DNA from: Protula sp. h YS-2021
Taxonomy: Eukaryota > Annelida > Polychaeta > Sabellida > Serpulidae
NCBI GenBank assembly: GCA_949752745.1
Contig: OX457026.1
Span: 24,651,561-24,715,560, forward strand
Direction of reading: 5' to 3'
DNA: 64,000 bases
The translations under genes were made by a program, and so were the position numbers. Below the pieces are notes generated by a model. The model made no database searches. It was given only the letters and a program-made list of their open reading frames with translations, and was not told the origin of the DNA. Numbering within the stretch: the stretch's first letter is position 1; every line of letters begins with the position of its first letter. Below, piece by piece: positions 10,800 through 22,579 of this stretch.

Positions 10800-12985
10800 A
10801 TACAGATGTTACAAATTAATCACAAAAGTGGGTGCTTGTTTTCGCACATTTTCCAAGAAAACAAGAAACACAATTTTCCATATTGGTGCTGACCTTAACA
10901 CAGAACCATAAGAGTTTTCATAAGCACATTAACGCATGTTATGCAGTTGATCGCAACTAGTGCACCTCCTCGCTGACAACCAAGCATAAACATCCCCATG
11001 ACATTCACAAAGTCGTGAAACTCGGACGAATACAATGGAACTATTTTATAACCAGGACAGAGTCGATGAAATGAAATATTCAAACTAGTTTAATTTGTGC
11101 TTGCAGATTTTATTATTTTGTGGTGCAATGTCTTGAAATATGCCATAAGGTTTGGGTGAAACGTGGAAAACCACATGTTTAAAATGAGAACGGTTTTGAT
11201 ATCAAATTTTTCATTCACGTTTTAATACACCATGCAATTCATTTCTAATTTTAATAACTAAACAACTTATGCCCAGTCAGTCTCACAGTAACATTTAAGT
11301 AGTTTGGCAATAGTAAACGGATTAAACGGTGATTGAAAGGACAACTGACTGAATAACACTTTTCAAAAGTTCCCAGTTTGCTGTTTGTCGTCTTTGTTTG
11401 TATTTTAATGCAAACTGGAGAAAGATTAGCCAGACAATGTATGGAGAAAATCCCCCGGGGACTATCCTGGAGAAAATTCCCCTTTTTTCCAACTTTTCCA
11501 AAAAATTCTCTCTAGATACTTTTGCTCTGTCCGGAAAAAATCCCAACCCCAGAGAACTTAAATTCTTCAGCAAATTTTCAGCCTACATAGTAAATGTATT
11601 AAAACATTAAAATGGTATTTGATATGGAGCACTTCTATAAAACATCTACACAGGTTTTCACTCACTGAGCGCACTTGGCAGAATATGTTCTTTAAATGTA
11701 CTCCGGAAACCAAGGAAGCTTTGTTACTCACTACCTCTATCCATTGCAAATCCCCAGTGCTAATTGCAATTGCTAAATATTTATAAGCAATATGCTATTT
11801 TCTGTCTTACTAAACTATGACTGAAACATTTATTTATCTCCCACCTCTGTTATCATTTCAGTAATTATATTGCTGATGGGTAACTTGTCAATATTACACA
11901 GGGGGTATTTTCTTTGTGTGACACAATCTAGGGGCCTTTAATTCAAAGTTGCACAAAACATTTGAAAAATGCAGAATTGAAAGCTAGAATTCCCTCATAA
12001 ATTGCTTATTTCACTTGATCGGCACCAATCTTTAGGCTAACAGAACATGCAGATATGTTGACCAATCGTTTGGTGAACAGAGCCTGCAGACATGTTGACT
12101 GATCCTTGTCTTTGACCAGTCTTTAGATGAACAGAGCATGTAGACCTGCTGACCCATCTTTAGATGAACAGAGCATACAGACAAGTTAACCAGTCTTTAG
12201 GTGAACAAAGCATGCAGACATGTAGACCAGTCTTTAGGTAAACAAGGCATGCAGACATGTTTCAGGGATATCATGCAAGTAACTGTACATTGTGGGTTCA
12301 TTGAAAAAGAGACACAGATTCAGTCTTTTCGTAACACTCCTAGTCTCTGAAAATATCAAATATGGACTGGACAGAATTGATCGCTAAAACTTTAAATGTG
12401 CGAATACATTTTCGTCATCTATGAGAATCTGTGTACAAAAGGATTAATAAAAGGATTATTTATTGTTTTGTGTGAATCAGAGTTTAAGTCTGTGATTCAA
12501 CAACACGGCTCTAGAATAGCAACAACACTAAAAATATTTATTAAGTTTAAATGCAATTCTTTTTGTTCGTTTTACATCTAACGATGCTATTTTATGGTTA
12601 CATTTAAAAAAAGAATAGACAAGGCAAGAATCAAGATTTATCGAGAAATACACAGAGCTTCATCGCTTTGAAATTATGTCATGTAAATTGTCCCCTGGCA
12701 TCTGAGATACCAATGCTACGTTGAATTGCACGAGGATAGACCCCCATAAAATGCACAGGGTTTGCTATTAATTAGAACATGAAACATAGTTTTAAGTCAA
12801 ACAAGACAATAGCCAGGTAGAGAAGTTCGAGATTTTAGAGTGTTTGCTGCTCTCATCAGCGCGGTCTTACCAAGTTCAAAAGAACACTGAACTTTTCATT
12901 AATTATTTCTGTGGAATGATAAGAAATGCCACTGCTTTCAGATGTTGACCACTATCTCGCTTGGCTAGAATTTACATTATTTTCA
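10800..12985 (+). repeat. Left arm of a large inverted duplication
   Basis: Sequence here matches, in reverse complement and in the same order, 15015-19310. Examples: TGCTTGTTTTCGCACATTT (10832) against the 19260-19285 region; GTCGTGAAACTCGGAC (11021) against ATCCGAGTTTCACGAC (19081); a block near 11610-11640 against 18650-18700; CACGAGGATAGACCCC (12730) against GATCTATCCTCGTGC (15236). Divergence is substantial, with many substitutions and indels, so the duplication is old. No coding gene was recognised in this arm. Confidence 0.8.
12020..12262 (+). repeat. Tandem array inside the left arm, ~36-bp unit
   Basis: Units of the form TTTAGGTGAACAGAGCATGC followed by AGACATGTTGACCAGTC, about six copies with substitutions. 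The reverse complement of the same unit forms the array at 15735-16030 in the right arm. Confidence 0.85.
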
Positions 12986-13434
12986 ATGCCTATTACTTTA
13001 TTCTAAATAACATTGTTTTAATGCGTAATATAGGATAAACTGTAATGCAAACTGAAATTTAGAAAAAGATTTACTTGCTGATTGTGGAACTTAATGTATA
13101 ACTTGTCAACTGTTAAATATATTTTTCTGTAACTGGAGAACAAAGCACAAGCAGATTCAAATAAACAAGAGAATCACGAAAGACCGTCATTAGTGACATC
13201 ATTTCATCATTCAAGAAATGTATCAGACACTCCTTGATATACACATTAGCTTTCTATTTGTCCTTTATTATTTTCACGTGAGTAGGAAGTTACAAGAAGG
13301 CTGTGCGTCATAGCAGGTGTATATCAGGGTAGCTAAATACTAAAGAAACCCTAAACTAAGGAATCTGATAAAAGCAATGCTTGCATGTTGTTTATCACAG
13401 CGTGTGCACTTTTTGAGGTTCAGATGCAGTGTTT

Positions 13435-13586
<152 letters not shown>

Positions 13587-13916
13587 TAGGCAATCTGTTA
13601 GTCTCTCTTTTTGATCTATGGCAAACTGTATTTTCTACTACAATGAAAAGATTGGTGATCAATCAGTAAGCAGCATTAAGAGTTTAGATTTAGAAAAAAA
13701 TAATATCAATGAAAGGTGTGCTATGAACAAAGCGTTGTAATGACATTACCATGTCAACAGAAACACAAAAGAGCCCTGTGGTGATTTTATCATGCCGAAG
13801 AGAACCATAAACGAAAGCTGTGATGACATTATCAAAGAAATACAAAAGTTAAAATGTTCTTAATTTTCGTAAATATTTCATTGTCCGTAAATATTTCATT
13901 GTATACTAAGTCTGTG

Positions 13917-13919
<3 letters not shown>

Positions 13920-14011
<92 letters not shown>

Positions 14012-14032
14012 GTGTTTGTGTGTGTGTGTGTA

Positions 14033-14092
<60 letters not shown>
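13920..14092. repeat. (TA)n then (TG)n microsatellite
   Basis: Roughly 90 bp of TA followed by ~80 bp of TG with TATG interruptions, lying in the spacer of the inverted duplication about 370 bp from the first TA tract. Confidence 0.95.
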
Positions 14093-14095
<3 letters not shown>

Positions 14096-15734
14096 TTACA
14101 TCTTTATGATATCTTAAAATGGTTTTATTGCAAGTCTCTGAAACAGTATGATATTAACACAATATTTGAAAAATACAAGGTTGCATATATGAGTCATGAG
14201 TGACGTATGAGGCTTAGACGTCACGTTTCAGGCCATAAAATGCATCAAGCTCTATTACTATCCACTGCTAACGTATCACACTTTCCATGATTTTGCTTTT
14301 AGGGGAGGGAGGTTGTGTAGGCCGAATCCAGTAAGTAGAAAATGAAAAAATTTATTGACCGGAAAAAGCCGCGAAAAACTGGCAGAAAAGTTTTATTCAT
14401 GTAAAACAAGATTTTTATTTATCATCTTTAAATATTAACTGTCAGTGCTGCTGTTTAAATAGATTTAGGTAAGCAAAATATGTACGGTGGTCAATATTAT
14501 ATTTTTAGGAAAAGCAACACCCTGTTAAGTTCTGAGGAATTACAATTTTCGCCACATATCCACACATATCGCAAAATCACTCTCTCAGTAAAAATGATAA
14601 AATAGCAATAACAATAACAATGACAACAACAACAATAATAATAATGACAATAATAATAGCAATAATAACTCCCTGCCGTAGTTCACTGTAAAGCAAAGTA
14701 TTTCCGGCTTTGTTATAAAACAGGTGAACTATGGTGAAATCTGTCTGTTATGTATAAACACAGAGCATATGCATATTTTAAAAAGTAGAACCTGTCTTTA
14801 TGAGTACTATTTTCGTGGAATCAACAGTGGGTCTGAGAGGTTGGTTGTTGTGCAACCACGGCAAGCTGGTTCATGTTATATTTTATTGCATCCCTGCAGG
14901 AAAGGAAACACACTGTTATGTTGCAAAAGATCATTATTTAAAATGACAAAACGTATTGATACAGCGTATTTTTGTATATAATATTATAAGAATTATACAA
15001 TGTGAAAAAAACCAGACAACCAAGCAGGAGCCATCCGACTTTTTGCATACCATCAGTCTAATGCACAGAAGTAATTAATGAAAATGTCAGTGTTCATTTG
15101 AACGTGTCTAGACTACGCTGATGGCAGAAACTTGAAATGTCTAAAATCCCTAACTTCTGTATCTGCGTATTGTCTTATCTGACTTAAAACTGTGTTTTAT
15201 GTTCTAATTAATAACATACTTTTTATCTTGTAAAGATCTATCCTCGTGCACGCCATCGTAGTATTTGTATCTCAGATGGGAAAGGACAATTTAAATCGTA
15301 TAATTTCAAAGCGCTGCAGCTTCCCGATAAATCTTGATTCCTGGCTTGTTTATTCCTTGTTTTAAAATGTAACCATGAAAATCGATGTAAAACGAACCAA
15401 TTTGAATTAAATAAGTATTGTCAGTGTTGTTGTGATTCAGAGACTAAAACTCCGATTCAGACAATACTTCAAGTGTTTTCCAGAAATAATCCTTTTCAAT
15501 ATTGATCAGTTGGTATACATGTTTCTTAAAAGTGAAGAAAATGTGTATCGTACATTTAAAGTTGTAGCGATCAATTAAGTTCAGTCTTCTAATTATGTTT
15601 GGTCATTTTTGGAGACTAGAAGTGTCACGATTTGGTTGAATCTATGTGTGTTTTTGAATGATTTCATACTGTACAGTTACTTGCACAATATCAATGAAAC
15701 ATGTATTCAATAGCACCCAGCGCACAACACACAC

Positions 15735-16030
15735 ATACCTATCTGCATGCCCTGTTCACATAAAGACTGGTCAACATGTCTTTTTATCTAAAGATTGTTC
15801 AACATGTCTGCATGCTCTGTTCACCTAAAGATTATTCAACATGTCTGCATGCTCTGTTCACCTAAATATTAGGCAACATGTTTGAATGCTCTGTTCATCT
15901 AAAGACTGGTATACATGTCTGCATGCTCTGTTCATCTCAAAAACTTGTAAACATGTCTGCATACTCTGTTCGCCTAAAATTGGTCAACATGTCTGCATGC
16001 TCATGTCACCTAAAGATTGGTTCAGATCAT
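15735..16030 (-). repeat. Tandem array inside the right arm, ~36-40-bp unit
   Basis: Units reading ACATGTCTGCATGCTCTGTT then CACCTAAAGATTGGTCA, about seven to eight copies, the mirror image of the array at 12020-12262. Copy number differs between arms, so the arrays have evolved separately since duplication. Confidence 0.85.
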
Positions 16031-16258
16031 GTGAAATAAATAATTTATGAGAGGAATTCCAACTTCCAATTGGTATTTTTCAAATGGATTATATTAATAT
16101 AAATGTATTATGTCCAGAATTCGCTCTCTAAAAAAACACCCCATGCGAAAATCCGCACATATGTACAGTTGCGGAGAAAAGCCTTTTCCATCCCATCCAC
16201 TGCCAGATTTTGTCATACACTGGAAAATTTCCCCCTATTTAATATATATACAACTTAC

Positions 16259-16323
16259 CTGTCAGAAGCGTAATTACTGAATTGATAAGACATGTGGCAG
16301 ATTGGCAAGTGCTGCAGGTACAG
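16259..16323 (-). CDS. Candidate internal exon (65 nt) in the right arm
   Basis: On the minus strand a good acceptor (ATTTTCTTATTTGCTCAG) precedes, and a consensus donor CAG|GTAAGT follows. Two frames are open: one reads LYLQHLPICHMSYQFSNYAS; the other is Cys-rich (CTCSTCQSATC). The left arm carries the homologous segment near 11795-11885, where the acceptor survives loosely but the donor is altered to GATGGGTAAC and the interior has diverged. A real gene in one arm with a decayed copy in the other is possible, and so is chance. No partner exon was found. Confidence 0.35.
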
Positions 16324-16361
16324 CTGAGCAAATAAGAAAATAGCATAATTGCAGTAAATAT

Positions 16362-16520
16362 TTGACGTCAGAATGACGTCGGGTTGACGACGTGACCCGA
16401 TGTTTTTGACCGCCGACTGACTTACCGGTTTTGGTTATATATGAAATGGAACTGACGTCGGATCTTCATCGTCAGAATAACGTCGGATTCCTACGTAAGT
16501 AAGACATCGATTTTTAGTTG
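16362..16520. repeat. ACGTC-rich repeat (copy 3) at an insertion junction
   Basis: Begins abruptly with TGACGTCAGAATGACGTCGG where homology to the left arm stops. TGACGTCA here is the palindromic CRE octamer. It contains the family's typical 'ttttggttatatatgaaat' block. Confidence 0.65.
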
Positions 16521-16894
16521 AAAAGGGTATTGAGACTCAAGATTGCAATCGGCTTGTCTTATTCCCTTTGACCACCTTGTTCAACATCACCCCCTGTCTT
16601 TCACCTTTTTTAGCAAATCTGACTGTGACATAGTTAACAAAACTAACTGCTACATAGTCCAGTGTCCCGCATTTTATTATTGCAATGCAGTCGATAGGGA
16701 CGTGTAGAGCTGAAAGCGGATCCTCGTGTACACGGTACCGTGTAGTGTCTTGCCATTACACGGATCCAAAACCCATTACACGATACACGAACTGCTTCGT
16801 GAGCTCTGAGCGAAACGAAACCAATGTGATGCTCTGTGGCTGTGGCACTGTATCGTAACAGCACGCCCCTCCCCGTGTAGTTATTGATCCGACT

Positions 16895-16988
16895 CACTGT
16901 CTTTCACAGCGTGTATTGTAATTACACCGTACACGCTCGCCGACGCACTGTCTTTCACAGCGTGTATTGTAATTACACCGTACACGCT
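16895..16988 (+). repeat. Two-copy 51-bp tandem duplication
   Basis: CACTGTCTTTCACAGCGTGT and the following sequence to ACACCGTACACGCT occur twice, identically, at 16895-16937 and 16946-16988. It lies inside the hAT-like element. Confidence 0.9.
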
Positions 16989-17154
16989 ATGGACACGGTA
17001 TCTTCACTATATTCGTGCATTTAGCATTGCATCAAATTTCAAAAAGAAAAATGGCAGAAAAAAACGTTCTTGGGTTTGGGAATTCTTTGAAAAGGAAGGG
17101 AAAATACAAATGCAAGCTTTGTGCAACTTTGCATATTTTTGAACAAATACCTCC

Positions 17155-17830
17155 CCAGCAAACATTAAACATGACTTCGGGTCGACGTCCTGACCCGACG
17201 TTTCCAACGTCGGACTGACGTGCTGGTTTTGGTTGTATATGAAATAGAACCGTCGTCGAGTTTTCAACGTCAGAATGACGTCGGGTTCTGATCTAATTCC
17301 GACGTCGGAATTAAGTCGGCTTTAGGTTGCATGTGAAATTAGAACCGACGTCGGATTCCAACCTGAAGCGACCTTGAAACGACCAGTCTTAGGCACAATA
17401 ATAGAGTCTATAGTTATATAATTAATAGATAATTAATCATTCAGCTGCTGTTGTGAAATACATATGAAAGCATGCGTAAAGTTTTACAATCTAGGAATAA
17501 AAATACCGACGCGCCATCAAAATTCTAAAATTTTCATGTAAAAATTACGTTTTTTCTTCCTCTTTTTCAAAATGACTTTCATTTCCGGTGAGCAATAATG
17601 AATGTTCATCGCTTTTTTGTAGTTTTTGCAACGTCGAAATGACGTCAGAAAACCGACGTCGCCTCGACGTCGGAATAAAGTCGGGTTTTGGGGAAATAGG
17701 TCGTGACGTAAATCTACCCATTTTACAACCTTATTTTACTCAGAATATGGTTGTGAAGCCGTTGCGACCAAAATCCAGCCTTTTTTCAACCAACGTTGTT
17801 TGCTGCGTCGATCTGAGTGCAGATAACTGA
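17155..17830. repeat. ACGTC-rich repeats (copies 4 and 5)
   Basis: Two clusters (17155-17360 and 17628-17830) of ACGTCGG/GACGTCGG motifs. The first starts CAGCAAACATTAAACATGAC, and between motif groups carries 'ttttggttgtatatgaaat'. Intervening DNA is AT-rich. Both clusters lie inside the hAT-like element. Confidence 0.6.
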
Positions 17831-18289
17831 CAAAAAAAACAGCCATTAGTGGTTCAGCATAAACATTTTACTGCATACACTGCCTTTGTTTTATCTGTCA
17901 TATTGCCCGTGTAGTTCCGTGTACACGGATCCTAAGCCCTCGTGTGCACGTGTCCTGTTCTCGGGATCCGTTTCAGCTCTGGGGACGTGCTACATCAATA
18001 ACATTTTTTGGAAAATGTGAGACATTGCCAAATACACCCATAAACATAAACTTTCTTTTTACTGAGAAATGTGTAGTTTCGTTCAACATCCGACATCTTA
18101 GACTGTTTGCGAATCGTTAAGAACCAAAAACTGTTTTGAGACTTCGCTTGGAATTTGAATAAAACAATAAATTAAAATATAAAAACAACCTGCTTACAAT
18201 CACGAAGCATTTTAGACCATCTCAGAACGGTCCAAAGTACTCAAGACCATGACGAAAGCCAACGACGTTGTGCACATCGGCAAAGTTCT

Positions 18290-18480
18290 GGATCACTTAC
18301 AGCATAATGCGACGTTTCAAAAGTTCAAATTTGGTTGTATTGATGTCATGACCAAATAAAAATCATTTTCAACGCGTAGATATCCTGCCATATACATCGC
18401 TACCACACCCATCATTTTTGCGGCGTATGAAAAGTTTAAAATTGGTCGTATTGACGTCATGACCAAATAACAACTATTTT
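18290..18480. repeat. Two-copy ~110-bp tandem repeat
   Basis: The segment like 'aaagttcaaatttggt' followed by TATTGATGTCATGACCAAAT recurs ~110 bp later as TATTGACGTCATGACCAAAT. The second copy contains a perfect TGACGTCA. Confidence 0.75.
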
Positions 18481-19552
18481 ACAAACCCAAAAAGACGTCG
18501 GACGTTTGATGAGGTACTTTTAAAATAATTGCACTGGTGATTAGCAATGGCTAGAGTTGATGATTAAAAAGCTTACTCTGTTTCCGGACTAAATTGAACG
18601 CGTGTAATGTGCTAAGTGCCCTCCCAGAGGGTGAAAACTTGAGTAAATATTTTAAGAGGTGCTCCATTAAACAACATTTTAATATTTTAATGCATTTAAT
18701 ACATAGACTGAAAATTCGTTTAAAAAGTCAAGTGCTATGGGATGGGGGAATTTTCCACAGACATGGTAAAAATCTGGAGGGAATTTTTTTCCGCACTAGG
18801 AATCTGCTATGCTGGCTATGCTGATTGGGTATTAGTTGCTTTGTTGATTAAATTAGAAATGAATTACATGGTGCATTTAAAAGTGAATGAAGATTTTCAT
18901 AACAAAAGCGTTCTCATTTTGGTATGCGGTTGATCGACAAGCCATGCAAGCCTATATCATATATCAAAACAGGGCATTATTTTGCATAAAATGATGGAAT
19001 TTGCAAGCACAAATTAAACAATTGTGAATATTTCATGTCGTCGACCCCGTCCTTAGTTATACAACAGTTCCATTGTATCAATCCGAGTTTCACGACTGTA
19101 TGAATGTCATGAGTTTGTTTATGCTTGGTCGACAGCAAGGAGGCACAAGGAGCCAGCGGTTGCGATCACCTGAATAACATGCGTTAATGTACTTGTGAAA
19201 GCTTTCATGGCTCTGTGATAAGGCCCGTACTAACATGAAGAAGTGTGTGGCTTGTTTTTTAAGCAAATGTGTGAACACAAGCACCTACCTGTAATGTGAT
19301 TATTTTATTGAATCTGCATGGGCTTCTACTTTTTGAAGAACAGACTTTTCTTACTAATACAGCATTTTGCACTTCCGACGTATGACATATTTTTATGTAC
19401 AGTGAGTAATAAGTGTCTAAAGATATTCAGAACAGCCTGGCAGGAAGGGGTTTGGAGGTTTTAGGGGGAGAGAGGGTTTGGATGAAGGATGGATTTAATA
19501 AAAGTTGCCTAGGTAGCTGTAGTTAAGTTTACTTAGGAATTGTATTTTAGTG

Positions 19553-19770
19553 AGCAGTAAACATTTTAAGGTCGATCAAACGTTGATTTGAGGTTGCGAC
19601 GTCGATCCGAACAATTCTTTGGGTTTCTTGTTGATTTTTCTTTGGTTGTGATTGGATCATAGATCAAAGTCTAATCAATTTCTTTGGCGCAGCATTAAAC
19701 AGATGTCTGAAAAGTGACGCCGGATAGATGTCGCTCTCACAACCAAAAACACCAACTTTTTGAAATTGAA
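19553..19770. repeat. ACGTC-rich repeat (copy 6)
   Basis: Motifs TTGCGACGTCGAT, GTGACGCCGG and AGATGTCGCTC with CAACCAAAAAC at the right edge, running directly into the fold-back sequence at 19778. The same pairing recurs in inverted order near 22570-23220. Confidence 0.5.
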
Positions 19771-19777
19771 ACTGTAG

Positions 19778-20062
19778 TCATGGCATGTCACTCTGAAACA
19801 AGGACTTCAAGTTTTTCCCACGTACTTTTGAAAAATATTTTTTACTTTGCAAAAGCTTTGCATTCGCTTATTTGCCATTTTAGATGGATTTTCTTTCGTT
19901 ACATATTACCACGCAATAAAAATAAAACTTTTTCTTACAGTTTGAATTGGCCTATTCCACTCGCCATCCAACGACCAATGAGAAAGAAGGAAAACTCTGA
20001 TAATACTGGAGCTATAGGGCATTCCCTTTACCAACACGCGTCATTCTGTGTGCTCCTCAAAA
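19778..20062 (+). repeat. Partial copy of a fold-back repeat
   Basis: Matches 22690-22965 in reverse complement: for example ACCACGCAATAAAAATAAAA against the 22820-22840 region, then the 'ggcctattccactcgccatccaacgacca' block and ATATAGGGCAT-type sequence. It is an inverted partial copy of the element at 22573-22965, not necessarily a terminal repeat of anything between them. Confidence 0.65.
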
Positions 20063-20889
20063 TTTAAGGAAAAAGGAAACTAGTCCAAGATGCGAATTTG
20101 CTTTAAAGTAGTTATATTACTATTAGAGGAATAATTTCTCATTACCTGAAATTTGGATAAAATTAGTTCACGCGAAGCACTTGTTTCAACACTTATAATT
20201 TCGGTCTGGTAGTTGCACGTTAGGGTGACACCTTTACCTAGTCCCGAGAAATGTGCCTCTCTTCTCCACCAGAAGCCACAAGATCGAGATTTATGTACTG
20301 GTTCCAGCACGCGTCGCGTGGAGTTATTTCGAGTCTTTACAGTCCGCATTGCCTGCATAGACTCTTTCCAGATGGAACAATTATCTTTATCCAGCTAATT
20401 GTTCCATCGTTGAAATGGCCAGCCATTGCTTAAGCTTTCACTCAGTCGTATCTAAGCAGAGTTCATACTTCTGATTGCTGTTCAAGCGAAAAGAAATGCT
20501 TTTAGGCATTTCTGGTGGTTTTCTGCACTTTGGCGACGAGTACCCACTATGGGACCACCTGAGGACCATTATGGCACCTCGCTGTACCATGCATGGCCCC
20601 GTATCCCATTACGGGTCTTGGGCCATGGAAACAGGGTGGCATGATGGGAAGTTATCATAACGGCCCCGAGCCCATCTTGTTCACAGAACTTAGAGCATAG
20701 CGCTATCTTGGGAGCATGCCGTAATGACACCTACAATCGGGCCCGTTTTGAGCTCTGTTCCATTTTGGTACACAGAAGTGGCCAGAATACGCATTCAAGC
20801 ATTTCCGTTCATCTAAAAACATCAGAATTGTTCACAGACAGCAGGAGATGATGCTTAACGCACTCGATCAATGGATAAAGCTTCAAGTG
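20063..20889. other. No confident gene
   Basis: GC-richer than average around 20210-20720, with short open stretches on both strands. On the minus strand near 20230-20330 one frame is protein-like (CWNQYINLDLVASGG) and ends at a stop overlapping a GTAAAG donor-like site, but no acceptor or homology supports it. This may be decayed mobile-element sequence upstream of the recombinase fragment. Confidence 0.3.
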
Positions 20890-21740
20890 TTACCTTAAGT
20901 GTTGTGACATACCTAACTGTGTGTTTACTGACGACACTTGCCAAAATGCCACGGTAAAGTTTACCTTTCTGCTAGCGCTAGGCTCGGGCAAGAGGAGAAG
21001 CGAGATTTATGCCCTGGACAGAACGGTAACCAAAGCGAACGGCAACTGGGAAAAAGTCGTTCTCTTTGCTAAGACAGGCTTCATGGGCAAGACCCATATC
21101 GTAACCCGAGGGATGGGCACGTTCAACCACAAAAAAACCCACCATCCCTACCAGACAAACAAACATCTGAGGACTCAGTCTCATTGTGTCCCGTAGAAGC
21201 GCTTCGCCAATACCTCGAGCTGTCAGAGGTATATAGGTCCGAGAATCAAAAATCCCGTATCCTCTCCGTTGTGCCGAAGTTAAACAAAGACATCTCTAAA
21301 GAAACTAATTCCAATTACATCAAAGGGTCATTGCGGCAGCGCATGGCGTAGCACAATCAGACACCACCCTTCAGACAGAGCTAAAAATAAAAGCCCACAA
21401 AATTAAGCAGGTTGCAAACGCTCTTAGGGTCCTACATAATGTGTTGCTATCAGATATATTTAAGACAGGTTGCTGCTCTTCTCCAACTCCTTTGCCCAGC
21501 GCTGTCTCAAGGATTTCTGCCAAGATGAGCTCTATTGTCTCTATTATCTGGGACCCTTCATAGCAGATGGAAAGACCATTACTTACTCAGAAACTCTCTG
21601 TTACAGACCGCCCACTCCCAGACCCAAAAACAAGGGCAAGAGCAAAAGGGTGGATACTCAAAAAATCGTAACGACAATACGTTCAGGACCAAAAAATAGC
21701 CAATCCCCGAACGACTCAGACTATTTCATCACAATATCCT
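20890..21740 (+). pseudogene. Decayed tyrosine recombinase/integrase fragment (DIRS-type)
   Basis: Tyrosine recombinases cut and rejoin DNA through a catalytic tyrosine. In DIRS-like retroelements this enzyme replaces an integrase. The block FLLALGSGKRRSEIYALD matches the family's Arg-I box. Further downstream, in shifted frames, come KAHKIKQVANALRVLHNV (the H-x-x-R box, with Lys in the Arg position) and FAQRCLKDFCQDELYCLYYL (the C-terminal box, with Cys at the expected catalytic Tyr). At least two frameshifts plus internal stops (for example near 21350) break it. It is not functional. Either a DIRS-like element or another YR transposon could be the source; no reverse transcriptase is adjacent. 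A gag-like DIRS relic lies ~8 kb away in opposite orientation. Confidence 0.75.
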
Positions 21741-22486
21741 GAAAAGATCAACTTTACGGCGTCGGTCAGCTTTACCCTCGGTCTAGAAACGGACCATTTA
21801 AAAACAGTCACGGTATATTGCTCAAGAGACGGTTTTTATGGGTACAGTCACTATGGACCACACCCCAGTCTGATCAACACTGGAAAACCTTTCGACTTTA
21901 TTCCATGAAAGAAAGAGGGAACAGACATTCCTGGGGATGTTTTTAAGCTTCTAACATGCAATTTTCGCAACTGTCAAATAATTTCGTAAAAATTAAGGGA
22001 AAGCTCGTGTCAATGGTTTAGAGCAAGGTCTGCCATTTACTCAGGTTTTCAGAGCTTTACCGTGCATTTGTAAGGCACAGGCAGTTCAATTTTCTCCTGT
22101 GCTATAATTTATTTACGTAAATACTTTTTGATTTAGGATCCATTTGTCAAGTAAGCACAATAAAAGCATTATTTTTGTTTCTTCGAGACACATAAAATCG
22201 AGTATCCCAGGTTGGGATTCATCCAGTGGGAGGCAGGAGGGTGTGATAAAAGATACTCAGTCAGTCAGTCTGGTAGCATGAGATTTTAAACAGGCTTAAA
22301 CGCTCTTTGTTGGGTGAGTTTATCTTTGTAATGTAAACCAGATCCTGTTACGGTCCGACAGTGTCCCCACCCTAATCAAGAGCATGGAAGACAAATAAAA
22401 GAATCGGAACTTAGTTTTTTTTTAAAATTTTATCCGATTCCAAATTACAATTCCATTCAACATTGATTAATGTTCAACTCTTACAG
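21741..22486. other. No supported gene
   Basis: Mixed AT-rich sequence. It ends in a pyrimidine-rich tract (CAACTCTTACAG) used by the exon candidate that follows. Confidence 0.45.
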
Positions 22487-22579
22487 GTAATTGCGTTGTT
22501 CACGCAGTTCATTCAGAATCGGCGGCTCCCCGGCTCCGGACTTAAGTCCCATCTAAAAGCGAATTCAAAGCTTTTGTGA
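22487..22579 (+). CDS. Candidate terminal coding exon (30 codons plus stop)
   Basis: Follows an acceptor-like tract ending TTCAACTCTTACAG. In phase 0 it reads 30 codons (VIALFTQFIQNRRLPGSGLK and on) to a TGA at 22577-22579. The next bases enter the fold-back repeat, so the last codons may be repeat-derived. There is no upstream partner exon. Low confidence. Confidence 0.25.
   Translation, partial: VIALFTQFIQNRRLPGSGLKSHLKANSKLL

Larger units (their letters stand above)
16705..17981. mobile_element. hAT-like non-autonomous DNA transposon, 1277 bp
   Basis: Terminal inverted repeats AGAGCTGAAAGCGGATCC (left) and GGATCCGTTTCAGCTCTG (right) are flanked on both sides by the same 8-mer GGGACGTG (16697-16704 and 17982-17989). 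An 8-bp target duplication and a right terminus reading CAGAGCTG inward suit the hAT superfamily. A second inverted match lies just inside (GTGTACACGG-type palindromes). The interior has a 51-bp duplication and ACGTC repeats but no transposase, so it is non-autonomous. It lies within the inserted part of the right arm. Confidence 0.75.
15015..19310 (-). repeat. Right arm of the large inverted duplication (interrupted)
   Basis: Reverse-complement counterpart of 10800-12985. Homology runs from about 15015 to 16361, is broken by ~2.17 kb of later insertions (ACGTC repeats, hAT-like element, a local tandem repeat; 16362-18529), and resumes to about 19310. The left-arm junction is uninterrupted, which gives the order of events. 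A transcript crossing both arms could form a long imperfect hairpin. Confidence 0.75.

Noticed and set aside
12020..12262. CRISPR-like array
   Set aside because: Units are contiguous and diverged with no unique spacers of constant length, and the setting is eukaryotic; it is a minisatellite.
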